DNA from: Rhodospirillaceae bacterium SYSU D60007
GTDB lineage: Bacteria > Pseudomonadota > Alphaproteobacteria > Reyranellales > Reyranellaceae
NCBI GenBank assembly: GCA_003574685.1
Contig: QOCQ01000003.1
Location: 1-64,000, forward strand
Length of the DNA: 64,000 bases
Direction: 5' to 3'
Shown here: one piece after another, positions 36,861 through 45,403 of the stretch
How positions within the stretch are numbered: the first letter of the stretch is position 1
Layout: each line of letters opens with the position of its first letter
Notes under the pieces: model-generated
Database searches by the model: none
Told to the model about the DNA's origin: nothing
The model's input: only the letters and a program-made list of their open reading frames with translations
Translations under genes and position numbers: made by a program

Positions 36861-37595
36861 ATGCAGCTTCGGTTCATCGGTTGCGGCGATGCGTTCGGCA
36901 GCGGCGGACGATTCAACACCTGTTTTCAGGTGACATCTGCCTCGGCCACGGTGCTGATCGATTGCGGTGCGTCCTCGATGGTGGCGATGCGCAAGTGGGA
37001 AGTCGATCCGAATTCCATCGACATGATCTTCATCACGCATCTGCACGGTGATCACTTTGGCGGATTGCCCTTCCTGATCCTTGACGCCCAGCTCGTGAGC
37101 CGCCGCTCGCGGCCGCTGACCATCGCCGGACCTCCCGGACTTCGCGAGCGGCTGAATCAGGCGATGGAAGTGTTCTTCCCCGGTTCATCCGGCATTGCGC
37201 AGAAGTTCCAGCTTGACGTGATCGAGCTGCAACCTGACGTGGCGGCAAGCTTCGGTCCAGTATCGGTGCTGCCGATGAAGGTGAAGCACCCTTGCGGTGC
37301 ACCGCCGCTGGCGATCCGATTAACCTTGGACGGCAAGAGCGTTGCCTATACCGGCGACACGGAGTGGACGGAAGCGCTGATCCCGGTGGCGATGGATGCC
37401 GACGTGTTTGTTGCTGAAGCCTACTTTTACGATCGCAAGATCAGATATCACCTCGACCTCGACACGCTGCTGGCACACCTTGACAGGCTGCAGCCCCGGC
37501 GCTTTGTGCTGACCCACATGAGCCCCGACATGCTGGGCCGGGACCTTGCCGACCGCTTCGAAGTCGCTGAGGACGGCTTGATCCTGCAGGTGTAG
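36861..37595 (+). CDS. MBL-fold metallohydrolase
   Basis: 244 aa from ATG 36861, with AGGAGG 10 nt upstream. The metal-binding HLHGDH is in FITHLHGDHFGGLPFL; a later His in KHPCG, Asp in YTGDTEW and the C-terminal His in LTHMSPDM complete the beta-lactamase-fold ligands. The arrangement resembles RNase Z/AtsA-type or phosphodiesterase-like hydrolases rather than lactamases. It is separated by about 90 bp from the divergent aldolase gene. Substrate unknown. Confidence 0.85.
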   Translation: MQLRFIGCGDAFGSGGRFNTCFQVTSASATVLIDCGASSMVAMRKWEVDPNSIDMIFITHLHGDHFGGLPFLILDAQLVSRRSRPLTIAGPPGLRERLNQAMEVFFPGSSGIAQKFQLDVIELQPDVAASFGPVSVLPMKVKHPCGAPPLAIRLTLDGKSVAYTGDTEWTEALIPVAMDADVFVAEAYFYDRKIRYHLDLDTLLAHLDRLQPRRFVLTHMSPDMLGRDLADRFEVAEDGLILQV

Positions 37596-37707
37596 GCATC
37601 GGCTTCCTTTCACGGCCCGAAACGCCGTGCCGGCGGCATTGATGCGGCGGGCGGCGGGCGATACGGTGGCCGTGACGCGGCGCCATGGCCGCAACGAGGA
37701 TCGCCCC

Positions 37708-38919
37708 ATGCATATGCAATTCACAGACGCCGACATCGCCTTCCAGAAGGAGGTGCGGGACTGGCTCAAGGAGAACCTCACGCCGGAGATCGTCGCGGAG
37801 ACGAAGGTGGCGCGCAACGCCTTCATGAGCCGGGAGCGTCTGCTCGACTGGCAGAAGCGGCTGGCGAAGAAGGGCTGGCTGTGCACGAACTGGCCGAAGG
37901 AGTTTGGGGGGCCGGGATGGACCCCGACCCAGAAGTACATCTTCGAGATGGAGATGGCGCGCGCCGGCGCGCCGGGCACCTCGCCCTTCGGTCCCCGCAT
38001 GTGCGCACCGGTGATCATGAAGTATGGCAGCGAGGAACAGAAAAAGCGGCACCTGCCGCCGATGCTCAACAGCGATGTGATCTGGTGCCAGGGATACTCG
38101 GAGCCGGGGTCGGGGTCGGACCTGGCCTCGCTCAAGACGCGCGCGGTGCGCGAGGGTGACCACTATATCGTCAACGGCGCCAAGATGTGGACAACGACGG
38201 CCCATATTGCGGACTGGATATTCTGCCTCGTGCGCACCTCGAATACCGGCAAGCCACAGGACGGCATTTCGTTCCTGCTGATCGACATGAAGACGCCGGG
38301 GATCAAGGTCGAACCGATCATCACGTCCGATGGCAATCGCGCCGGTACGCACGAGGTGAACCAGGTGTTCTTCACCGATGTGAAGGTCCCGGTGGAGAAC
38401 CGTGTCGGCGAGGAGAACGTTGCCTGGACGTACGCCAAATACCTGCTGGAGTTCGAGCGGGGCGGCAGTCCCTATAGTCCGCGCTTGCGCTCTTCCTTCG
38501 AGCGGCTCAAGCGCCTGGCAGAGGCCACCGCCGATAGCGACGGCAGCCTGCTGGCGGATGCGGCCTGGAGGGAGAAGCTGGCGCGCACCGACATCGAGAT
38601 CTCCGGTCTGGAGATGTTCGAGCTCGAGTTCTATGCCCGGCTCGGCAGCGGCCAGAATCCAGGCCCGCTTTCGTCGATGATCAAGTTGCGCGGCACCGAG
38701 GTCATGCAGCAAGTGCAGGAGTATGCCGTCGAGACGGCTGCGTACTACGCCATGCCGTTCCCGGCGCAGCGTGTGCCGGGGGCGAACGACGAGCCGATCG
38801 GACCGGAAGGATCCGATGTGCTGGCGCCGCGCTACTTCAACGGCCGCAAGATGACGATCTACGGCGGTTCGTCAGAGGTGCAGCGCGGCATCATGGCCAA
38901 GGCCATGCTGGGACTGTAA
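37708..38919 (+). CDS. Acyl-CoA dehydrogenase family protein
   Basis: 403 aa from ATG 37708 (MHMQFTDADIAFQKEVRDWL) with AGGA upstream. Conserved blocks are WCQGYSEPGSGSDLASL (flavin/substrate region), WTTTAHIADWIFCLVR, and the C-terminal TIYGGSSEVQRGIMAKAMLGL that closes the FAD site. It introduces an alpha-beta double bond into an acyl-CoA. This variant belongs to the large bacterial group seen beside steroid, terpenoid and branched acid degradation genes, but the substrate is not visible. The GST gene follows 14 bp later. Confidence 0.9.
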   Translation: MHMQFTDADIAFQKEVRDWLKENLTPEIVAETKVARNAFMSRERLLDWQKRLAKKGWLCTNWPKEFGGPGWTPTQKYIFEMEMARAGAPGTSPFGPRMCAPVIMKYGSEEQKKRHLPPMLNSDVIWCQGYSEPGSGSDLASLKTRAVREGDHYIVNGAKMWTTTAHIADWIFCLVRTSNTGKPQDGISFLLIDMKTPGIKVEPIITSDGNRAGTHEVNQVFFTDVKVPVENRVGEENVAWTYAKYLLEFERGGSPYSPRLRSSFERLKRLAEATADSDGSLLADAAWREKLARTDIEISGLEMFELEFYARLGSGQNPGPLSSMIKLRGTEVMQQVQEYAVETAAYYAMPFPAQRVPGANDEPIGPEGSDVLAPRYFNGRKMTIYGGSSEVQRGIMAKAMLGL

Positions 38920-38933
38920 GCCGGGGGAAGCCC

Positions 38934-39632
38934 ATGATTACGCTCTACGATCTGGAGTTTGCCAACGGCGCGCGGCCAAGTCCCTTCTGCTGGCGTGCCA
39001 AGTTTGCGCTGAAGCACAAGGGCCTTGAATGGAAAGAGGTGCCGATCGGCTTCACCGAGAAGGACAAGATCGCCTTCTCGGGGCAGGGGCTGGTGCCGGT
39101 GATCGTCGATAACGCAAATGGCGACAAGACGATACACGATAGCTGGGAGATCGCGCTGTACCTCGACAAGGCCTATCCCGATCGCCCGCTGCTGCTGAAG
39201 AGTGCGCATGCGCAGGCCTTCGCGCGTTTCATGCACTACTGGACGGGCCTGGTCGTGCATGCCGGCATGTTCCCCTTGATCGTGGGCGATATGTATGCCG
39301 CCGTGCGCCCGCAGGACCGCGACTATTTCCGCGAGAGCCGCGGCAAGCGTTTGGGTACCGAGGACTTTGCAAAGCTGCAGACCGAGGCGCGCGCCGGCCG
39401 GCTGGCGGCTTTCCGCCAGAGCCTGGAACCGCTGCGCCTGCAATTGAAGGTGGGAGCCTTCCTGGCCGGAGATCGGCCTGCATATCCCGACTACATCGTG
39501 GCCAGCGCCTTCCTGTGGGCCGGTAGCGTCACATCGTTCAAGTTGCTCGATGGCGACGATCCGATCCTGCCCTGGTACGCGCGGATGCGTGACCTCTACG
39601 ATTTCGGCAGTCGGTTGAAGCCGGCAGCCTGA
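38934..39632 (+). CDS. Glutathione S-transferase family protein
   Basis: 232 aa. The N-terminal thioredoxin-like domain has RPSPFCWRAKFALKHKGLEW, the glutathione-site pattern with Ser and Cys near residues 15-19, and the cis-Pro loop GLVPVIVD. A C-terminal all-helical domain carries the second substrate site. Co-directional with the acyl-CoA dehydrogenase and converging on the HupE/UreJ gene 4 bp away. Reaction not assignable. Confidence 0.88.
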   Translation: MITLYDLEFANGARPSPFCWRAKFALKHKGLEWKEVPIGFTEKDKIAFSGQGLVPVIVDNANGDKTIHDSWEIALYLDKAYPDRPLLLKSAHAQAFARFMHYWTGLVVHAGMFPLIVGDMYAAVRPQDRDYFRESRGKRLGTEDFAKLQTEARAGRLAAFRQSLEPLRLQLKVGAFLAGDRPAYPDYIVASAFLWAGSVTSFKLLDGDDPILPWYARMRDLYDFGSRLKPAA

Positions 39633-39636
39633 GCGT

Positions 39637-40704
39637 TCAGCCAGCGAGAGTCCGTTCAGCCAGCAAGCCGAGGGCGGCGACGAGCACGACGGCCGAGATG
39701 GTGGTCACAGCCCGGCGCTGCCACGGGAATCGCGACAGCCAGAGCAGGGGCGGGAAGAGCAGGGCGATGATCATCGCCTGCCCGGTTTCCACGCCGAGGT
39801 TGAACAGTAGCAGCGAGGACAACAGCCTGTCCTGCGGCAAGTCGATCTCCATGAGCGCGCCGGCGAAGCCGAAGCCGTGCACGAGGCCGAACAGGAAGCT
39901 GACCAGCCAGCGTCGCGATGGAGCCCGGTCCAGAAAGATGTTTTCGAAGGCGACGTAGGCAATCGAGGCGGCGATCAGCGGCTCGATGATCCAGCCCGGG
40001 GGCCGCGCGAATCCCAGTACGGCCAGGCCCAGCGTCAGGCTGTGAGCCACCGTGAAGGCCGTCACGATGCCGATGAGCGGGCCCAGGCGGCCGCCGCCAA
40101 GCGTCAGCGCGAAGACGAAAAGAATGTGGTCGAATCCCACCAGTATGTGCTCGACGCCGAGCAGAAACAGGCTCAGCCTGCCGCCGCCCGTGCTTGGCTG
40201 GGAACCGGCCGGGTTGTCGCTGACCGTGACTCGTGCCTCCGACTGATCGGGATCGAAGAACAACTGTGTGTTGCCGCCGGCCCATTCCACGCTGGCGAGC
40301 GTGTGATGGTCGCGGCCCAGCAGGGCAAAGAGGTGGTCGCGCAGCAGTAACGAGCGGACCGGCGCGGCACAGGCGTAGTGAACGACGATCACAACACTGG
40401 ACCGATCCGGCGTGGGAGGCTGGACGGCACCGGGCAGGGCAGCGCAGGGGGTTTCGTCGGCAATGACGGTAACGTGGTGCGCTACGATAGCAGCCAGCGA
40501 GTCATGGTCGACAACGGGCGGCCGCACCTTCTCAAGCGAGTCGAGGGCAAGCGTCAGGCTATAGCGAACCGTTTGCCCGTCGATCGTCACCCTGGCATGG
40601 CCGGTCGTGCCGCCGGTATGGGCCTGGAGCCTTCCGTTGCCGGCAGCGAGAACCAGTCCCAGCACCAGTCCCAGGGGTAACAGGAGTCGCCAGCCCTTCT
40701 TCAT
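39637..40704 (-). CDS. HupE/UreJ-like membrane protein with extracytoplasmic domain
   Basis: 355 aa from ATG 40704, which shares ATGA with the stop of the upstream gene. Signal peptide or first membrane segment (about 5-30), an extracytoplasmic domain (about 32-185) and then seven or so membrane segments. The membrane part has His-rich patterns HILVGFDHILFVFAL, TAFTVAHSLTLGLA and FGLVHGFGFAGAL, marks of the HupE/UreJ_2 family. HupE and UreJ members move nickel or cobalt; this long variant is uncharacterised. It is the last gene of a five-gene Gld-like ABC unit, which is an unusual partner. Confidence 0.82.
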   Translation of the reverse strand: MKKGWRLLLPLGLVLGLVLAAGNGRLQAHTGGTTGHARVTIDGQTVRYSLTLALDSLEKVRPPVVDHDSLAAIVAHHVTVIADETPCAALPGAVQPPTPDRSSVVIVVHYACAAPVRSLLLRDHLFALLGRDHHTLASVEWAGGNTQLFFDPDQSEARVTVSDNPAGSQPSTGGGRLSLFLLGVEHILVGFDHILFVFALTLGGGRLGPLIGIVTAFTVAHSLTLGLAVLGFARPPGWIIEPLIAASIAYVAFENIFLDRAPSRRWLVSFLFGLVHGFGFAGALMEIDLPQDRLLSSLLLFNLGVETGQAMIIALLFPPLLWLSRFPWQRRAVTTISAVVLVAALGLLAERTLAG

Positions 40705-41264
40705 CGAGGCCGGCTCCGGTTCAGCGCTTCCTGCCATTCCTGGCCGACAAAGCGTGACATCAGGAAGATTCTCGGATCGCCGTCGATTCGCATGTATTGC
40801 AGAAACCCGTCAGGGTTGCGGCCGCCGAAATGCGCCACGAGAACCGGTGTTGCGCCTTCAGCGTACAGCCTTGCCACGAGCTGCGGTGGATCGAGCTCGA
40901 ATCCCGCTATGTCGGCTTCCGCCAGTTCCGCGGCAGTGATCTCGTTGGCAGGTCCGGAGGTGTGCATCATCTGGACGGCCATGCTCAGGTGGCTGCTGGC
41001 CGCGGGGCCGATATCGTGGCCTTCTGGTGTCGCCCAGCTCTTTTCGCCGGTGCGCACCATGACGAACCGCTCCTCACCGCGCCCGACTTCCACACGACGG
41101 ATCTGGTCGGGCGCCATTGTGAGCACCCCTTTGGCTTCGAACAGGGCGATCTGCCGATGTACCGGCTGCGCCCCGATCAGGACCATGGCGACAAGGAAGG
41201 CAAGTGCCGCCAGGGCGAGGAATGGACCCGTGAAGCGGCGCCATGTCCTCATTGCCGTCGCCAC
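40701..41264 (-). CDS. Membrane-anchored protein of unknown function (DUF4340-like context)
   Basis: 187 aa. One N-terminal membrane segment (PFLALAALAFLVAMVLIG), then a soluble domain that includes VRRVEV-type strands (IRRVEVGRGEERFVMVRTG) and ARLYAEGATPVLVAHFG. It resembles the short DUF4340-type proteins that accompany GldG-like ABC genes, but I am not certain of the family. It overlaps the GldG-like gene start region by 16 bp and HupE by 4 bp, so all are in one operon. Confidence 0.7.
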   Translation of the reverse strand: MATAMRTWRRFTGPFLALAALAFLVAMVLIGAQPVHRQIALFEAKGVLTMAPDQIRRVEVGRGEERFVMVRTGEKSWATPEGHDIGPAASSHLSMAVQMMHTSGPANEITAAELAEADIAGFELDPPQLVARLYAEGATPVLVAHFGGRNPDGFLQYMRIDGDPRIFLMSRFVGQEWQEALNRSRPR

Positions 41265-42784
41265 CAGATGAAGCAGCCAAGTGCCACCACCAAAGCGGGC
41301 AACAGCACGACGACAAGTCCAAACACGACGCGGGTCTGGGAGGCGGTCAGCAGGATGTGCGGCGGTACCGGGATGCGCGATGCGACTGCTGTCTCGCGCT
41401 CTTCCCGAGCCAGCCAGCGCACCATCGACAGCAGCAGATCGCTGTTGGCCATGTAGGGGAAGAATGAATTGCTGGCGAAATCCCCGTCACCGATGGCCAC
41501 GACGCGCAACGGCCGCTGGCTGCCCTCGATCGTGCCCTCGGCTACCGCGCCAAGCACCCGTGGGCCGGGCTCTGGGGGTGCCGACGCGGCTTGCGGCTGC
41601 GCCGGGCTTCCCTCGGCGGCTTGATTACCCGCAGGGGTGACGGGGCGGGTGTAGCTGTCGCGGCTGCTGGTCAGCAGAGGCGTCACGCGCAGCCGGTCCG
41701 TCACCGGCACCAGGCTCAGTGGCCGAATGCCTGGATAGAGGGTGAGCGAAACCGACCGCGTAATCGGATGGGGATCGTAGCCGGCCACCGCGACCATGCC
41801 GGGGTCGCTCTGATAGTGGCTCAGCGGATCGATGACGACCTGCTGCTCGAAGCGCATGCCGAGCTCCGCCATCAACCGCTCCAGCCCGGGCTCGAGCTCA
41901 AAGCCGAGATCGAACAGGAAGAGGGCGGAACCGCCCTTCTGCAGCCAGGCGCGCAGCGCTGCCGCTTCGGCGGGCAGGAACATGGTACGGGGGCTCGCCA
42001 CCACCACGGCCGTGCAGTCCGACGGAATATCCTTGCGCGTGGCGAGAATCAGCTTGCGCGCCTCGTAGCCCTGCGCCTCGAGCGCACGGCGCAGCCGGCC
42101 GACGCCATGACCGGCCATTTCGATGACATGCGACGAAGAATCGCTGTGGCTGTGATTGGACAGCCCCTCCAGGTGCGAATGGAACTCGAAATTGTCCATC
42201 GGCAATTCGCCGTGGCCCTCGACGAAGCAGATGGCGATCACGCGCTGGCGCAGCACGCGCTGAATTCCCAGCGCAACCTCGCTCTCGTCGGTGGTCTGCA
42301 CCATCACGCGGCGGCCCTCCGCCTCGATCAAGGTGGCGTTGTAGATGCGCACGCCGCTGGTGCGCGCCAGCGTTGGCTCCTTGTCGGGGTCGACGGCCCT
42401 GACCCTGAAATGCGGGTTGCGACGTCCCATGACCTGGAGCACATCGCGCAAACGTCGGCCGGCCGCATCCCGCGAGTGGTAGAAGTAGGTCACCTGGACA
42501 TCGCGCTCCAGCGTTTCCATGACCCGCATGGCGGCGGCGGAGGGCGTATAGATTTTCTCCCGTGTTACGTCGATGTGGCCGTCGTGCAGGTAGAGTGCGA
42601 CGTTGGAGAGCACGCAGACGCCGGCCGCGGCAGCGACAACACCAGCGGCGTATAGCCAACCCTGGACGCGTCCCAGCGTGGTTTCCAGCGGAAGCCTCAG
42701 GGCCGCCCAGAACAGCCCGACGACAGCCAGCAGCCAGCCGGCAAGCCAGAACAGCGGAACGAGATCGGGGCCGTGTTCTTCCAT
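41249..42784 (-). CDS. GldG-like ABC transporter auxiliary protein
   Basis: 511 aa. Two N-terminal membrane segments (LAGWLLAVVGLFWAAL and GVVAAAAGVCVLSNVALYL), an extracytoplasmic GldG-type domain starting with IDVTREKIYTPSAAAMRVMETL and VQVTYFYHS, and a C-terminal membrane segment before WWRRQ. In Bacteroidetes GldG works with GldA and GldF in gliding; in other bacteria homologues are called uncharacterised ABC auxiliary proteins. Here it follows the permease with a 3-bp gap. Confidence 0.85.
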   Translation of the reverse strand: MEEHGPDLVPLFWLAGWLLAVVGLFWAALRLPLETTLGRVQGWLYAAGVVAAAAGVCVLSNVALYLHDGHIDVTREKIYTPSAAAMRVMETLERDVQVTYFYHSRDAAGRRLRDVLQVMGRRNPHFRVRAVDPDKEPTLARTSGVRIYNATLIEAEGRRVMVQTTDESEVALGIQRVLRQRVIAICFVEGHGELPMDNFEFHSHLEGLSNHSHSDSSSHVIEMAGHGVGRLRRALEAQGYEARKLILATRKDIPSDCTAVVVASPRTMFLPAEAAALRAWLQKGGSALFLFDLGFELEPGLERLMAELGMRFEQQVVIDPLSHYQSDPGMVAVAGYDPHPITRSVSLTLYPGIRPLSLVPVTDRLRVTPLLTSSRDSYTRPVTPAGNQAAEGSPAQPQAASAPPEPGPRVLGAVAEGTIEGSQRPLRVVAIGDGDFASNSFFPYMANSDLLLSMVRWLAREERETAVASRIPVPPHILLTASQTRVVFGLVVVLLPALVVALGCFIWWRRQ

Positions 42785-42787
42785 GGC

Positions 42788-43489
42788 TCAACGCCGCGCC
42801 AGGGCCCGCACCGTCAGGAACAGGCCTAACAGGGTGACGGATATGAAGAACCCGAAATCGGACGTGTACATCGCGCCCACCGCGAAGGGCGTGAAGCGGG
42901 CCAGCAGGGAGAGGCCGAGAAACCAGTTGTCGATCGGTGACGGCAGGAGCGCCGCCAGGGAGTCGATGGCCCACAGCAGTCCGAAGATGCCCAGCGACAC
43001 GACGGCGGCTACGATCTGGTTTGCCGTCAGGGCCGACACAGCAAGCCCGATGGAAACCAACGCGGAAGCCAGCAGGATAAGACCGGCGTAGCCGCTGTAT
43101 ACCGGCCCCCAGTCCGGTTTGCCGAAGTAGCCCAGCACCAGGGCGTAGATGACGGTCAGCCCGACCATTGTGACCAGCAGCGTCATGGCGGCCGCGAACT
43201 TCGCCAGCACGATATCGATCTCGGGTGCCGGCGAGCTCAGCAGCAGCTCCAGCGTGCCGCCACGGCGTTCCTCGGCGAACTGGCGCATGGTCACCAGCGG
43301 CACGACAAGTATCAGCAGCATCGCCGACTGGAAAAAGATGTGCACCAGAGTCGCCTGCTTCGACAATGCCAGCGTCATGACGAAGCTGTAGCCGTTGAGC
43401 AGAAGGAAGACCGCAGCCACGGCATAGGCGATAGGAGAGACGAAGAGGGCGCGGACCTCCTTCGTTATGAGTGCCCGGAGGACCTTCAA
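42788..43489 (-). CDS. ABC transporter permease (GldF/ABC-2 type)
   Basis: 233 aa with six hydrophobic segments. TKEVRALFVSPIAYAVAAVFLL at the N-terminus and LVTMRQFAEERRGGTLELLLSSPAPEID in the first cytoplasmic loop are ABC-2 hallmarks. Its ATG overlaps the ATPase stop by 4 bp. It should form the membrane channel of the transporter. Confidence 0.88.
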   Translation of the reverse strand: MKVLRALITKEVRALFVSPIAYAVAAVFLLLNGYSFVMTLALSKQATLVHIFFQSAMLLILVVPLVTMRQFAEERRGGTLELLLSSPAPEIDIVLAKFAAAMTLLVTMVGLTVIYALVLGYFGKPDWGPVYSGYAGLILLASALVSIGLAVSALTANQIVAAVVSLGIFGLLWAIDSLAALLPSPIDNWFLGLSLLARFTPFAVGAMYTSDFGFFISVTLLGLFLTVRALARR

Positions 43490-44412
43490 CGGCGTGCCTC
43501 TTGCGTGGTCAGCTCCAGGAACGTTTCCTCGAGATCAGCACTATTGGCGGTTGCCTCGACGACGACCATGCCGGCTGCAGCGAGTTCGCCGGTCAGCCGG
43601 TTCGCAGCCGGCTCATCGATCGCCTGTACGCGCCAGCGGTACATGCCTTCGGAATCGGGTTCGCGGGCCACTGCCAGACGTGCAGCCGCGGTTTGCAGCA
43701 CAGCTTCGACGCGGTCCGCCACATCGGCCCGGGTGCGAAAGCAGATGCTGCGCGTGTGGCTCAGATCGCGTACGGCCAGCAGTCGCCCGCCGAGCAGGAT
43801 GGCAACCCGGTCGGCCACGCGCGCGATCTCTCCCAGAATATGCGACGTGATGATGATCGTGCACTGCTTCGCCAGGCCGCGAACGAGGTCACGGAACTCG
43901 ATGATCTGGCGTGGATCGAGACCGTTGGTCGGCTCGTCAAGCACAAGCAGGTCGGGCCCATGCAGGACGGCCTGGGCCAGCGACACCCGTTGCCGATAGC
44001 CGCGCGACAGCCGGCCGATGATGGCATCGCGCACATCGACGAGCCCAAGGCGTTCGCGCGCAATGGCCAGCGCCGCCTGCAGCTTGCTGCCGTCAAGACC
44101 GCGAAGCCGCCCCATGAACTCGAGGAACTCATCGACCCGCATCTGCGGATAGAGAGGCGCATCCTCCGGGACATAGCCGATCCGCTGGCGCGCGCTTCGC
44201 CCCTGGCGTACGACATCAAAGCCGGCCACCGACACGGCACCGGCGGTCGGGCGCAAATAGCCAGTCAGAATGCGCAGAATCGTGGTCTTGCCCGACCCGT
44301 TCGGGCCGAGCAATCCCATGACCTCGTGCTGTCCTACCTCCAGCGAAACGCCGTCTACAGCCAGGCGGGCGCCGTAGCGCTTGCTCAGGTTCTCGACACT
44401 GACCACCGCCAT
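43486..44412 (-). CDS. ABC transporter ATP-binding protein (GldA-like)
   Basis: 308 aa. Walker A GPNGSGKTT at 36-44, signature LSRGYRQRVSLAQAVL and Walker B LLVLDEPTNGLDP, with a long C-terminal domain (about 215-308) typical of ABC-2 exporter ATPases. It is the first gene of the unit ATPase-permease-GldG-like-membrane protein-HupE-like, all overlapping or within a few bases. The exported substrate is unknown. Confidence 0.92.
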   Translation of the reverse strand: MAVVSVENLSKRYGARLAVDGVSLEVGQHEVMGLLGPNGSGKTTILRILTGYLRPTAGAVSVAGFDVVRQGRSARQRIGYVPEDAPLYPQMRVDEFLEFMGRLRGLDGSKLQAALAIARERLGLVDVRDAIIGRLSRGYRQRVSLAQAVLHGPDLLVLDEPTNGLDPRQIIEFRDLVRGLAKQCTIIITSHILGEIARVADRVAILLGGRLLAVRDLSHTRSICFRTRADVADRVEAVLQTAAARLAVAREPDSEGMYRWRVQAIDEPAANRLTGELAAAGMVVVEATANSADLEETFLELTTQEARR

Positions 44413-44434
44413 GGCGCGGAGGTCGCCAGCCGGC

Positions 44435-45313
44435 TCAGTCGTAAAACTCCGGCGCCTTCTTCATCGCCTTGAACGCGTCCGGATCATGTGCGGTGAAGAA
44501 ATCCGCTTTCTCGGTCGCCATCTGCAGGCGGATCCACTCGTAAGCGCTGAGAATGCCGCTTGGCGAATATGCCAGCACGATGTTCGGCGGCAGGTTCTTT
44601 TCCACGTTATCGCGGAAGTAGACGTTGTCACCTGTAAGAATCGTAAGGCCCTTGTTCTTCAGCCGCACGGTCATCATCTGGCTGCCCGGCGTGTGTCCCA
44701 CCCAGCGCTTGACGACGACGGTCCCGTCTCCGAACAGGTCCATGTCGCCCTCAAGCTGCATCACCTTGACCGCATCCGGCGCGCCCATAGCGGCAGCACG
44801 CAGCGACATGTAGTCGCCAAGAATATAGGGGCCGCCCGTGCCAGGTTCCGGCCAGAAGGCGTTCTGGATCTCCGATTTCTGGGCGACGATGATCGACTTC
44901 GGGAACTTGGCGACATTGCCGCCATGGTCGAGGTGCAGATGGCTGACGACCACAAACTTGATGTCATCCGGTTTCAGCCCGATCTTCTGCAGTTGGGCAT
45001 CAATGGCGATGTCCGGCGAATTGACCGGCTTCAGGGCCTTGAAAGCTTCGCCCCAGTAAGACGGATCGTTGATGATCTTGTCGTTGTTTCCCGTGTCGAA
45101 GACAACGTTTCCCTTCGGGTGCTTGACGACAAAGAACCCGACAGGCACCTGGATCTCCGGAGTCATGGGCGCCATGTTCTGCAGCACGCCCTTGCCGATG
45201 GTGAGTGCGCCGGAGCTGAAGACATAGAGCTTGATGTCTTCGGCCTGGGACGCCGTTGAGAAAGCGGTGCCCAGAACCAGGGCTGCCAGAGCCATTATCG
45301 TCTTGCGCGGCAT
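44435..45313 (-). CDS. Secreted MBL-fold protein (N-acyl homoserine lactonase-like)
   Basis: 292 aa. Signal peptide MPRKTIMALAALVLGTAFSTASQA, then VGFFVVKHPKGNVVFDTGNN, the metal motif HLHLDH in VSHLHLDHGGNVAKF, WVGHTPGSQMM with a metal His, and TGDNVYF with the bridging Asp. This is the AttM/AiiA layout used to open acyl-homoserine-lactone rings. A periplasmic location is unusual for those enzymes, so another lactone or ester is as likely. It is upstream of the ABC unit on the same strand, 22 bp away. Confidence 0.82.
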   Translation of the reverse strand: MPRKTIMALAALVLGTAFSTASQAEDIKLYVFSSGALTIGKGVLQNMAPMTPEIQVPVGFFVVKHPKGNVVFDTGNNDKIINDPSYWGEAFKALKPVNSPDIAIDAQLQKIGLKPDDIKFVVVSHLHLDHGGNVAKFPKSIIVAQKSEIQNAFWPEPGTGGPYILGDYMSLRAAAMGAPDAVKVMQLEGDMDLFGDGTVVVKRWVGHTPGSQMMTVRLKNKGLTILTGDNVYFRDNVEKNLPPNIVLAYSPSGILSAYEWIRLQMATEKADFFTAHDPDAFKAMKKAPEFYD

Positions 45314-45403
45314 TGTTTTCCTCCCACCGGTCTCACACCCTGTGCAAACTCCAACACATCACCGAAGTGACGTCAATCGCACATAGGGAAACTGCAAGGG
45401 AAC

